Assembly (NCBI GenBank): GCA_013350335.1
Contig: CM023540.1
Location: 45,119,222-45,183,221, forward strand
DNA length: 64,000 nt
Reading direction: 5' to 3'
DNA from: Chimonanthus salicifolius
Lineage: Eukaryota; Streptophyta; Magnoliopsida; Laurales; Calycanthaceae
Shown here: one piece after another, positions 12,701 to 24,700 of the stretch
How the letters are laid out: each line of letters begins with the position of its first letter
Numbering within the stretch: position 1 is the first letter of the stretch
The notes under the pieces: generated by a model
What the model was told of the DNA's origin: nothing
What the model saw: the letters and a program-made list of their open reading frames with translations, nothing else
The model's database searches: none
Position numbers and translations under genes: made by a program

Positions 12701-15700
12701 CTAGTTTCGAGCCCAAGGAACCTTGAGTTGAGCCTGAAAACTTGTGGGTTGGAGTTGGGTCTTAGGTTGGGTCCTGGAAAGTGTGGCTTGGGTCAGCATT
12801 GGAGGCCTGATTCTCCTAGGTTGGGCCTCGACTTCTGTGTACAAGACTAGCAAAAGGGGCCCTCATCTTTTGGATTGGATCAGGGCATGGCTTTGCGTTC
12901 AAGTGCGCCGATATGGGTCCAGGATCATACCCGGGCGAACGGCCCAAGATCCAGCAGCCCACAGCCTCCTTCGACAGTTCTCTCGCATGCACCAAGCATG
13001 CGAGAGCTTCCCCTTCTTCGTTTAAATTTCAAATTAGGGATACTCAATCGTCGCTCGCAGCTTCTTCCAGGACTGCCTTCATCCCATTCGCCCATCCCTC
13101 CTGAGCACCTTCCACGTTGAGGGTCGAGGCAGCTTTCTCGGATAGAGTTCATTGTGCATGAGCACCACGTGGCATTCTTTCCAACAGTCCATTTGATTCC
13201 ATCTTTCTCGTCATCTATTCTAGTGGAAAACAAAAGTTTTCCAAGAGGGATACCGACGCTTGTTGAAGAAACGGCAGCTCCTCGATTTCTTTCACCGCGA
13301 TTTCATGGATTCTTCCGTTGAGGTGCAGTTGTACCTGCGAGGGAATCTGATCGTAAATCCCAAGTTCCAACCAAAGATTGAGGAAGGTACAACCCTCCCT
13401 ACTCAGTTCCGGACATCCACCTCCAGAAGATTTCCGAGGTTTTTCCCTAATGCTTGAATCAAATCTTTGGTCCATCCTTCCAAAGGGTAGCCAAGGCATT
13501 TAATCCAAGCCTTCTTCGAATGTCAGAAATGGTTTGGTTGCCATCGTCCAAGGATTCTGAGTTTCCCCACCTCAATGGTAGCCTTCAAAAGCCTTTGAAC
13601 CTCTTCCTCAGTTTCCACAGCCACCAGGAAACCGTTCTCTCCAACCCGGCTTACCCTTGGATCTAAGAAGCCTTTCCCAACCAACAAATGATGGATTTCT
13701 GATTGTGATAAGTAATCGACTGGGGAGATCACGACTACTTTGGAAAGCCACACATTGACCTTCTTCTCCACCTCCGAGGTTACCATCAAGTAAATCTCCA
13801 ACCTTTCAGGCACTAAGGTGTCCCTTATGTCATTGGACCTGGCTTCTTGTGCCCGAGAAGATTCCCCAATCTTCAGTCCATCTATGTTCCCTGTGATTTA
13901 TTATTCATTTGCCTTTGAAAGAAACAAAGCTTCGGTTTTTGGTTTCAAATGCTAAGTTCATGTTTTATGCGTTGGTGAAGTGATTGTTGGGTTTTTCCCC
14001 ATTTCTATTGGATCATCGGTGATTTTCACCTCTCTGAAAGTGGGCTGGATTTACTTGCAAGCATCGGCCTTCCAAAAGATGGTGGTTAATGTCACGGCCC
14101 GACCCAACGGACACGTGAGAAACAATAATAATTTTTTTTTTTTTGAAGCATACACAACTCATAGTCCAAACACGTGACACTTACAAGTGTTGTGATATTC
14201 CTACGGATCACAGGACTTATTGGACCCTTGATTTGATCGTGTCTAAGTACTCCAATGGAGATCAGATCCTGCGTAGTTCTCAATTCATTTATTTCATAGC
14301 ACTAATCCCGTGCTATTCATGATGTCACATCAAGACATTCTAATTACCCTATCGTGGGCCTCATCAATAGAATAGATATCATCTATCACGGGTCTATACC
14401 TAACCATGGGAACACTGTCAACCATGGGGTTAATGTCACACATGGGATAAACCTCAACCATAGGACCTATATCCGAACATAAACACATCCCTCCTCGGGG
14501 ACAATACTCTAAATATGGGTCCAATCGTCTATGGAATCAATGCCCTCCGTGAGAATATCTATCCACGGTATATAATACTCATCCATGGTCCACAAAGCCC
14601 TCCATTGGAATAACCATCCATGGGAAAATAATATATATCCATAGAACCGTCACGTCCACCATGAGACCAATACGTCTACCATGGGACCACTATATCTATC
14701 ATGGGGTCAATATGCCCACCATATAATCAATATCTAGACATGAATCCAATATGTCTACCATGGAAACAACATCCATGGGTATCATCATATCGGAACTTCC
14801 AAGGCATCATAACCTCTTCGGGCTGCTTCGAGGGAGCCAACATCTAGCATTAGGGTCTATATTAGGGAAGGTATATCCCACCAATCCCTTTATACCCTTC
14901 ACATTTGCTCAACATCTTACATCATCCTAAATATAAATAGATGACACAATGCATCTTTTAATCGAGCTGAGGCATAATGCTCTCAGTTGCCTACGTACCA
15001 CATAGTGGATCAGATCAACCGTAGTTCATCATTTTCACATTCTTTTTAAGAAATGGTTGATATATTAATATAAAAAGGCACCAGAGGTGCAAGTACAAAA
15101 TAGAGAGCTGAAAACGAAAACAACATTAACAAATAGAGGAAATGAAACAACGATTCCTTAGGCAAGATCGACACAATTTTTCCACGCACGCAGGATGTCT
15201 GACATAGAAATATTCCGAAACACCTGCAAGGAGACCTCCCAAGATGCACACTTGGCTACAGCACGATGACCAACCGCTGAAGGAGACTCACACTTATCTC
15301 GGAAGAGACGATTATTTCTTTCCCACCATAGACTCCAAAGAATGGCAAAGAAGGATAATTGCCACAATGATGAGCATTTCGATGATACAGAAACGATGTC
15401 CCAAGAAAAGGATAACTGAGCAATCAAATATGGCATAACCCAAGAAACACCAAACTGATCAAGCACCAAACACCATACCTTTGAAGAAAACGGGCAATGT
15501 AGAAGAAGGTGATTTGACTCTTCAGAAGCTTGTAGACACAACGGGCAGGCACTTACCATGATGCGAGCACGTCTCCTTAGATTGTCCTGTGTCAGGATTT
15601 TCCCCAACACGGCTGTCCAAACAAAGCTGATTGCCCGCTGGGGAGCTTTGGAAGACCAAATTTTTGGATTTACAGTAGCTGAGCCAGAAGATGTCGACGT

Positions 15701-18700
15701 CCAAGTGTAGAAGGACTTAACTGAAAATAGACCACTCTTGTCGGGCCACCAAACTATGCAATCTTCCAAATTGGGGTTGATTCTGGTGGAAGCTAAAGAT
15801 TGGAGAAGATCGGTTGTGTCGTATAGGTTACGACGAAGAGGAATGTCCCAAATAACTTGGTTACCTGTCATCGAGTAGAATTGGGAAGATTTCCCCTGAG
15901 GGATTAAGGAGAGGCGGTATAGGGATGGAAATCGAGAAGCCAGTGAAGAGCCATCATGCCACAGGTCAGTCCAAAACTTTATTCTGTCACCACGGCCCGC
16001 CTTGAACCTTGTTCCCTCTTTGAATTTGTCAACGCATGCTGCAATGGCCCGCCACATACCAGAGGCTCTGCGTGGGGCAGGGCTGACGTCCCACCCGAAA
16101 TTCCCCAGCAGATACTTGCAAGCAATAATAGACTTCCAAGGAGAATCCCCATCCGAACTAATGCGCCAAAGCCACTTAGTAAGCAGGGCAGTGTTAATTG
16201 CCTAGATTAGTCTTACCCCCAGGCCCCCCGCTATGGTTGGTAGGCAAACATGATTCCAATTTACAAGATGACATTTCTTGACATCCTCATGGTTACCCCA
16301 TAGGAAGTTCCTCATGATCATCTCCATCGATTTTGATACTTTCTTGGGGCACCTAAAAGCATAAAGAAAATACACAGGTAGAGCATTGAGGACGGACTTG
16401 AGGAGAATGATTCGACCGCCGAAAGATAAGTACTTTCCCTTCCAAGAAGCTAGGCTTTTGCTGAAATTGTGGATGATTGGTTCCCAAAGAGACAGCCCGG
16501 GGGTTCCAATGCATAGGGGTAGACCCAAGTAGGTAGATGGAAGGGTAGAAGAAGCACACCCAAGAACACTGGAGAAGAAGGAAAGCTCATTGTCGGCCAA
16601 ATTGATCCCAAAAACGACACTCTTGCAATAATTGATCTGAAGAGAAGAGGACAACTCGAACCATCGCAACAGAGCCCTAAGATTCATGATATATTCAGCA
16701 TTAGCCTCACAGAAAATGATAGTGTCGTCCACAAACTGTAAATGATGGACATGCAAAGAGGATGAGCCTATGCCGAAACCATGGATGAGGTTGAAATCCG
16801 AAGCTTTTGAGAGAATAAGACTTAAGAATTCTGCTACGATGGTAAAAAGAGCCGGCGATAGAGGGTCACCTTGTCGTATGCCTCTGGAACTCTTGAAAAA
16901 ACCTTTGGATGATCCATTGATGAGCACCGAATAATATGCAGAAGACATACATTGAAACATCCACAGGCACCAAATCCGACTAAAGCCCATACTAGAGAGT
17001 ACGAAGACCAGGAAGTTCCAATCAACCATATCATACGCTTTCGCCAAATCTAACTTGCAAATAACACCTTTCTGATGAGACTTATGCTGGGAATCAATAC
17101 ACTCGTGAGCAGAGATCACAGCATCCATAATCTGTCGTCCTTCAACCGTTGCTGATTGAGAAGGAGAAATAAGCTTGGCTAGATGGATCTTTAATCGATT
17201 TGCAAGTACCTTAGCAAGAATCTTGTAAGGGCTCCCCAACAGACTAATGGGCCAAAAGTCAGAAAGGGAGGAAGCACCATCCTTCTTGGGAACCAAAACG
17301 ATGAAAGTAGCACCAATCTTTTTGGGAATAAAAGCATCTTGGTGAAACTCGGAAATGAAGGCAATAAGATCAGACTTGACACTATCCCAAAATTGCTTAA
17401 AGAAGGCAACAGGGAAACCATCAGGTCCAGGGGCGCGATCCTCACCGAGGTCCCACACTGCAGCTTTGATTTCGTCCTCAGTGAAAGGTCGTTCGATGGA
17501 ATCAAACTCATCAGTAGAGATAGATCTGAATGGAAGACCATGTATTGGTAATCTAGGAACAACACTGGAGGAATATAGCTGCTGAAAGTGGTTGAGAACA
17601 CTGGAAGTGATTTCCTCCTGGGATGTCACTGTTGATCCATTGACAGAAAGGGATCGAATGCGATTTGCCCATCTATGAGCAGAAGCCAAGGCATGGAAAT
17701 ATCGGGTATTTTTATCCCCTTCCTTAACCCACTTGTCTCTAGACCGCTGCCTCCATTTAATTTCATCCTGAATACTCTTGGTCCGATATTGATCCTGAAG
17801 GTTGCGGCGAAGGGAGGCATCCTCCTCAGATACGGATCCTGCTTGCTCACATAAGTCGATCTGGCTGATTCCACTAAGGATGGTAGCTAGAGATTCTGCC
17901 AAGGATCCGGCATTAGTAGAACGCCATTGCTTTAATCTTTCTTTCACTCTCTTCAATTTAAGATGTAGAACATAACAGTTTCTACTGGCATGGGTATTTT
18001 CAGCCCACCACTCTGTAATAAGATCCTTGAAACCAATCTCATGAATCCAACACAACTCAAAACGGAAAGGTGTAGGTCCCCAAGAATCCTCAAAGGTGTC
18101 TAAAATCAAAGGCCAATGGTCAGACACAGGTCTAGGAAAGACCGATACATTAGAATCTCGAAATATGTCTAGCCACTCCGTTGAAACTAGGAATCTGTCG
18201 AGACGAGAAAGACATGATCGTTCTTGGCCATTGGACCAAGTCTCACCACCAGATAGTGGGAGGTCCACAAGCTCCATGGAAGAGATGCAATCTGAAAATT
18301 GCCGCATGGATTGGGTGGGAGACGTGACCCCCGATCTCTCGTGAGGAAACCGAATGAGATTAAAGTCCCCACAAATGCACCACCGATCAGACCATCTCCC
18401 CTGCAGGGATTCTACCTCGGCAAGGAAAACAGTCTTTCTAGCTTCATCACGAGGCCCCATATACACAAGTCAATGTCCACGGGTTACCCAGATTCTTATC
18501 CTCAAAATGAAAAGATAGGGAAAATTCACCGGTGAAAGAGTCTAATAAAGTGAGTTTTCTGGAGTCCCAACATATGATGATGCCCCCAGATCGACCAACA
18601 GCCCCCTTTGAAGTCCACTTAAAGTGACGACCAGCTCCACAGGATCGAATGACTGCTTCTTGAGGGTCTTCTAGCTTAGATTCTTGGAAGCAGAGAATTG

Positions 18701-21700
18701 TTGGATTGATAGGTTTGATGAAGTTCTTGATAGTGGCTCTCTTTCCTGAATCCCCCAAGCCCCTTGTGTTCCATGAGATGATCTTCATGGGGACACTGAC
18801 TGATTCACCCGGCTTGGCACTGTCCTTCTTCGACTCCCATAGTTGATCGAAGAACTTAATCTGTTAAGCTCACGGAAAGTTTGATCTTTATTTTTTGACT
18901 TTATTTTCTTGATTGCATCCAAGTAGGTGCGCAGCAGATCTTCCTGGCCCTCCAGAGTTAGACCCATCATACTGCCAACCTTGATCATTCTACTGTCAAT
19001 CCAGTTAGAAGAGGGAGTGCTAGTCTGCCCATCATCATCACCAACACTCAGAGAAGACCGAGGAGTGTTCAAATCAGCGAACTGAATATCAAGTTCCAAA
19101 ATATTAATTTGTGGATCAAATGGTGGGTCCATATTAGCACTATCACAATTCACCTGGGCTAATGAAGGGGAAGAGCCGACATCAGTAGGAAATTTTGACC
19201 TCAGGGGACAGCAAAGAACTGAGATTTATCAGTATGGTGCAGCAATTTGGTCTCAGGTAGTAGTAGTGCATTGGCTAATAAAGAGAGGCAATATCCAGGA
19301 CGCAAGGATGTCTTCCACAGCTTGGGTGACAGACTTCTAGTACAGCGGTGGTGCAACTTGGGCAAAAGATCTGTAGAGCCATCCCAGAGTTCAAATTGGG
19401 GAAGAGAAAATTGTTGCTGTAGATTGTTTTCCATGCAGGAAACCTTGCAGTTCGGTAAATGCAGGCCATGGTCTATAGTTGGCAATCGCTGGATATTCCC
19501 TCCTAGATTCAGATCTCCTCTGGGTTGGAATAGGAATGGGCTCTGAGTAGTAGAGTGGACCACTGAGTTCAATAGGTGTTGAGACTTGGAGCAGGGTGGG
19601 CCTTGCTTGTGTGCAACTGGGCTTGTCTCGAAAGGAGGCTTAGGCGAGACAGGTCCGCGAGGCTGACTCGTACCCGGCCCAAGAGAGGAGGCCTTAAGTT
19701 GCCGCACGTGTGAGGTGTTGCCGATGCTCACAAGAAGGGCACTAGGGCTTGTTAGCGTAGCAGAAGGCGGATCAGCTGCCAATGGCGAAAAGCGATTTTC
19801 GCATGAAAGGGGAGATTGGTGGTTGCAGTCTGAAGGAGTTGACACGTCCAGGTGCGGCTCGAGGGTAGGTACAGCAGTAGTCTCAAAAATGGGTGAAGAA
19901 ATAAATGTTGCAAGCGAGATTGCTGGTAAGTGGCCGGTTTGTGCGGAAGAGGCGTGTTGAGGTAAGGAACCACTGACAGGCTCTACATTAGGGGCGTTGT
20001 GCCATGTGGAGGGCCTATGGAGGGGGCGAGATTCAGACACAAAGAGCTTTACCGGAGCCAGAAGAGTTCCAGCCGGAGGAGCCTTTGCCGAGATGCCGCA
20101 GGCTACCTTGGTGTCTTCGATTTCCACGGCCAGATCAACCCAAGAATCTCCAACCTTAAGAGGAATCCTCTTAATCTCTGCAAGGTTAGGCGACAAAAGT
20201 ACTCTATATCTAGCAAATCGAAGATTGCTTCCTGAAAGAGTCCTCGGGTCGATCTCCACAACCTTGCCAAGAAAGTTTCCAATCGCCCGAATTGAATCGA
20301 GAAACCAGGCTCGTATCGGGATCCCGAGACTCTGATCCAGCAGCTCTGCAGATCCCATTCCTCAGACCAGAAACATAGATCAGAGAAAGGAGTTTCATGA
20401 AGGACAGGGAATTCGAAGAGAAGTCTACTGGCTTCCTCCACACCACCGAAAGAGACCAATGCATGTGAATGATCCATCCGAGACACAGCCACCGATCCGA
20501 GAAGACCCCATTCCGAGATCCAAGCCATGATGTCCTTGTCTGTGACCAGAGGAGATGCAAGGGATGCCACCAAGCATTTTCTGAGAGACTCGATCTGATG
20601 TTGAACTGTTACCAAGGATGATCGATTTCCCCTTACCAAATATAACTGTCCAAACAAAAGAAGAATTTTCTTTGCCTGTGAAGAGTGGGACGGAATCACC
20701 AGCTGCACTGGGAGGGATCGATAGGTTTGGATTGGGAGAAACAGATGTGGGAGAAAGAGAGGATGACATACTGGAAATTTTTGCAAGCTGAACTTCCAAT
20801 CTCTTCCCTTTATAGAATCTACCATGTACATCAAGGATTCCCCTTAAAGCTTCCACCTCAGAACCAAATCGAACGAAGGCAAACCCGCGATGTTTCTTAG
20901 ATTCTTTGGATAAAGGTATGAAGCTATCTCTAATTTTCCCAACTTTAGTGAACAGGCCAAAGATGTCAGGTTTGAAAAAGTCCTCGGGGAGATTGAATAT
21001 GTAGAGGGATACGAATTTTTTCCTTTGCTCTTTCCAATTTACGGACTGGGAACGGGGAAGATGAGAGGGATTGCTGGTAGGAGCAGGTGGCGGGAGTAGG
21101 ATTAGGGAGGAGGATGGTTGGGAGCTAGACAGAGGATGTGAGGGGGTCATGGTGAAGTTCATCATTTTCACATTTGGGTTGACATTGGGGAGTGGTCCTA
21201 CTTTTACTTGGGGAAATCAAACAAGCCTTTCTTAGCATTTACATTACATTCCATGCATTCTCAATCATGCTAGCACATCCCCATTGTAGCACAAGTTAAC
21301 CCCCTTGGGTTCTGAGATAATTGACATTAACTCACCCATATCACTTAGTCTAACCCTTTATCAAGTTCCTCTTCAAATCATGGAAATTCTTTCTACACAT
21401 GGTTAGGTCGATCCACCACAACCATTATCAACATAGGTACTTACTAGTGATGTACACATCATCACATAATCCAATCATGACATTAAAACACATTCATCAT
21501 GCTTATTATATGAGTTATCCATCTAAGAATTCTGATCACAATCATGAGAATTCATTTGATACATACATTACTCATAACCATACACAAGTATGAGAAGTTA
21601 TCAAGGCCTAACATTACACATCTTAGGAAATCTTGATTTATCACATTCTATCATACTTTAACACATCATAAATCTATGAATTTTCAATTATAGTAAACAT

Positions 21701-24700
21701 CTAATCATAGGGAACTTGGGAAACTCATACATATGTATCTAATACAATATATTCACATCAATCATACATAGGCACATAAGGAGGTCAAACCATAACCTTA
21801 CACAACTATGCATTGGAATGTGCACAAAGCAACATTCGCTCAAACATATTATCACACACCTTGTGAGCATGGAATTTTACAAATATTCCCAATGCTCCAA
21901 GTGTATGGCATTCTCCAATTTTATCCAATGTTATCGAACTCAAATCGTATTGAAATCGGTCTATGGGTGTGAATCGTGAATCGAAAATCGTAAAATCATA
22001 CGATTCATATATCCTCTTATCCCCATAACCATTTTGTTGACCTGAGCCATTACAGTTAAGCTCCTTAATTGCCCTTTCCGCCTAAGAGTCACTTGCCATT
22101 CTCACAAAACCGAAGATTTTGCCTACTGCATCCTTCTTTTTCGCGATGAAGGCGTCCTCCATCGTCCCCCATTGTCAACAGGCCCTAGAACCAGCTTCGA
22201 GTGGTAAGATCTGGCAAATTGGCGACAAACAAGGTGATTGAGGACAGCTCCCAACTTCCTCGGTGTCTCCTCCCTTTGGGTTGCTACCAACCTTCCCCAT
22301 CTGCCTCGTCATAGTCCCCCCGCAGGTTTCGCCGGTCATCGATCCTTGTCTCCAAGTAGGTATGCTCTCCTCCCAACTCTCTCTCGTTCTCTCATCCCTC
22401 TCTCTAGCTAGCTCCTCGTGAATCATGTTGTAATATTTTGTATTGTATATTTCTTCCCTTTTTGGTCGCCTTAATTGGCTCCTTTTAATCTATATATACA
22501 TGTGTACTCCTTTGCTTCAGAGTAGAATACAATACACTCAGAAGAGAGAAACTCTTCTCCTCCACAATCTTTTTCTCTTTTCATTAATATTTCCTTTTCC
22601 CAATATTATTGTTCTACTGGTATCAGCCAGAACCGATCTTTGCAATTTCTAAGGAGTAATAGTTATTTTCCGTTTCACTATTCCTCCCACCGGAGTTACT
22701 GTTCATCACTTGAACCTGACAGCATCTGATCATCAGACCTGAGGTTTCTGTAGCAGATTTCTTACTCCATCTCTTCTCTATCTCTCTTCCCTGGAGACAA
22801 GATCTACTGTTGCACACTTTGTTGCTCTCAGTTTCGTTCCTACCTGCGATTCATTACTTCACCTTCTTTGCAGTTGGCTTTGATCCGTGCCACCCGTAGT
22901 TAGATCGTGGTCCAAGGTGGAGCCCTTTTTGCTGGTTTTCTTGCGCCACGGCAATAATGACAAACACCCAAGTTTTTGGGAATTTTTGCTTCGATCTGCG
23001 TCCCCAGTTGTTGGATCATGTTGCAACTTGGCAATAGTGTTCTCCCCTGGCCCACCTACCTTCGCCTACGGTTGACCTAGGGTTTCAGGACTTTGCTGGT
23101 TTTCAGAAAGTGCTGCAGAACTGCCTAAGAACCCCAGTTTTTGGGATTTTTTTGCAAGATCGGCTTCTTTTTCACTGCGATTTGCCTTCCATCCATCTTT
23201 CTAGAGTCGCCCCTAGTTGTTCTTTTGATTCCATCGAGGAGTTTTACCCACATCACTGATGGGATCCTTACCTCCATCAATGGTAAAGGGACTATTCCTC
23301 TCTCTTCTACCCTTGATTTATCTTTCGTTCTTCATGTTCCCCACTTGTCTAGTAACCTTTTATCTGTTAGTTCTCTTACTAAGGCCTTAAATTGCTCCGT
23401 GACCATTTTTTTTCTTCTCATTGTGTTATTCAGGATTTGGTCAGCAAAAGGACAATTGGAGGTGATCGGGAAGAAAAGGGCATGTACTTGTTTGATCCTC
23501 GTCTTGGCTCTGAACATGTTGCTTGTTCTACTAGCCATCAGTATACTTGCCTTTGGCATTGTCGGCTTAGTCATCTATCCACTACAGTGTTAAAGCATTT
23601 GCAACATTCCTTGAATATTGATAATTTTGTCTGTAAAAGTTAGGGCTACAACTCAGGTCGGGCGGGTCGGGTTCCTTTAAACCCAACCCGACCCTAGTTG
23701 ATATATATGGAACCCGACCGGACCCGACCCAACCCAAATTCCAACCCGAGTTCTGATCCGACCCGCATTTTGAACCCATTTTAGACTAATTTTCGCTAGG
23801 TCAGGTTGGGTCGTGTCGGGTTAACTTATAAAATCCTCAACCCGACCCGGCCCGAATTTCATGCAGATTTTTATCTTCTCACCCCGACCCGACCAGACCC
23901 GCATGATTTCTCAGGTCGGGTCATGCGGGTCAGGCCAAAACCCGACCCGAGTTGCAGCCCTAGTGAAAGTTGCCAGTATGGGAAGCAGACTCGGCCTACA
24001 TTTTTTCCGTCTTCTAATCATTCCTCTTCCACTTTTCTTTCCTTAATACATTATGATGTTTGGATGTCACCTGTTGTTTCTTTAACGGGCTTTCGCTATT
24101 TTGTTACATTCATTGATGATTACTCTCGCATGACTTGGGTTTATTTGATGAAACATAAATTTAAAGTCTTTGATCACTTTCGTATTTTTCATAAATGGGT
24201 TACTACTCAATTTGATTGTCACCCTAAAATATTGCGAAGTGATAATGGGAGAGAGTATATGTCTCACTCATTTTTGCATTATCTTCAAGAACAAGGGATT
24301 GAATCTCAAACTTCTTGCCTCCATACACCTCTACCGAATGAAGTTCCTGAAAGGAAGAACCGTCATCTTCTTGAGGCAGCCCGATCTTTGTTATTTGCAA
24401 TGAATGTCCCTAAGTCATATTGGCCTGAGTCTGTTTTTACTGGTTGTTATTTAATAAACAACATGCCCACTAGAGTATTAAATAACAAAGCACCTATTGA
24501 TATTCTTTCTACCTATTGATCTGTTTATATTCTTCAGTAGTATGTTTTTTGATGTACCTATTTTGTTCATGATTTTTCTACTGATAAGCTTAAAAAAAAA
24601 AGGTGTGAAATGTGTTTTCTTGGGTTACTCTTCCACTCAAAAGAGCTATAAATGTTTTGAACCGACATCTGGAAAAAGATTTATTTCTATGGATGTTACA

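Larger units (their letters stand above)
4201..13905 (-). mobile_element. L1-type LINE (copy 1), degenerate and interrupted
   Basis: Minus-strand order is ORF1 (about 13905-12925), a gypsy insertion, endonuclease (about 10990-9630), reverse transcriptase (about 8790-7480), a connector and zinc-knuckle region (7440-6576), a second gypsy piece, RNase H (4950-4521) and a short A tail at 4201. All coding segments carry stops and frameshifts. About 0.3 kb expected between the zinc-knuckle and RNase H parts, judged against the LINE at 28187-33211, is missing at the second gypsy junction. The 5' end is not sharply defined and no target duplication was found. Confidence 0.8.
15042..21155 (-). mobile_element. 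L1-type LINE (copy 2), nearly complete, RRM-type ORF1
   Basis: Bounded by perfect 19-bp target duplications AGTTCATCATTTTCACATT at 15023-15041 and 21156-21174. On the minus strand ORF1 is at 21150-18785 and ORF2 at 18788-15158, followed by a short 3' UTR and a poor A tail (TTAAAAAG). The ORF1 start codon is only 5 nt from the 5' junction, so the element either has almost no 5' UTR or lost it at insertion. Disruptions are few: frameshifts in ORF1, one single-base shift near 18458 and one in-frame TAG at 16202-16204 in ORF2. Confidence 0.95.

Noticed and set aside
12981..13005. Hairpin as a terminator
   Set aside because: Plant nuclear DNA inside LINE ORF1; no U tract and no reason for a bacterial-type terminator.
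19715..20335. Plus-strand frames opposite LINE ORF1
   Set aside because: Shadows of the minus-strand ORF1; no independent support.
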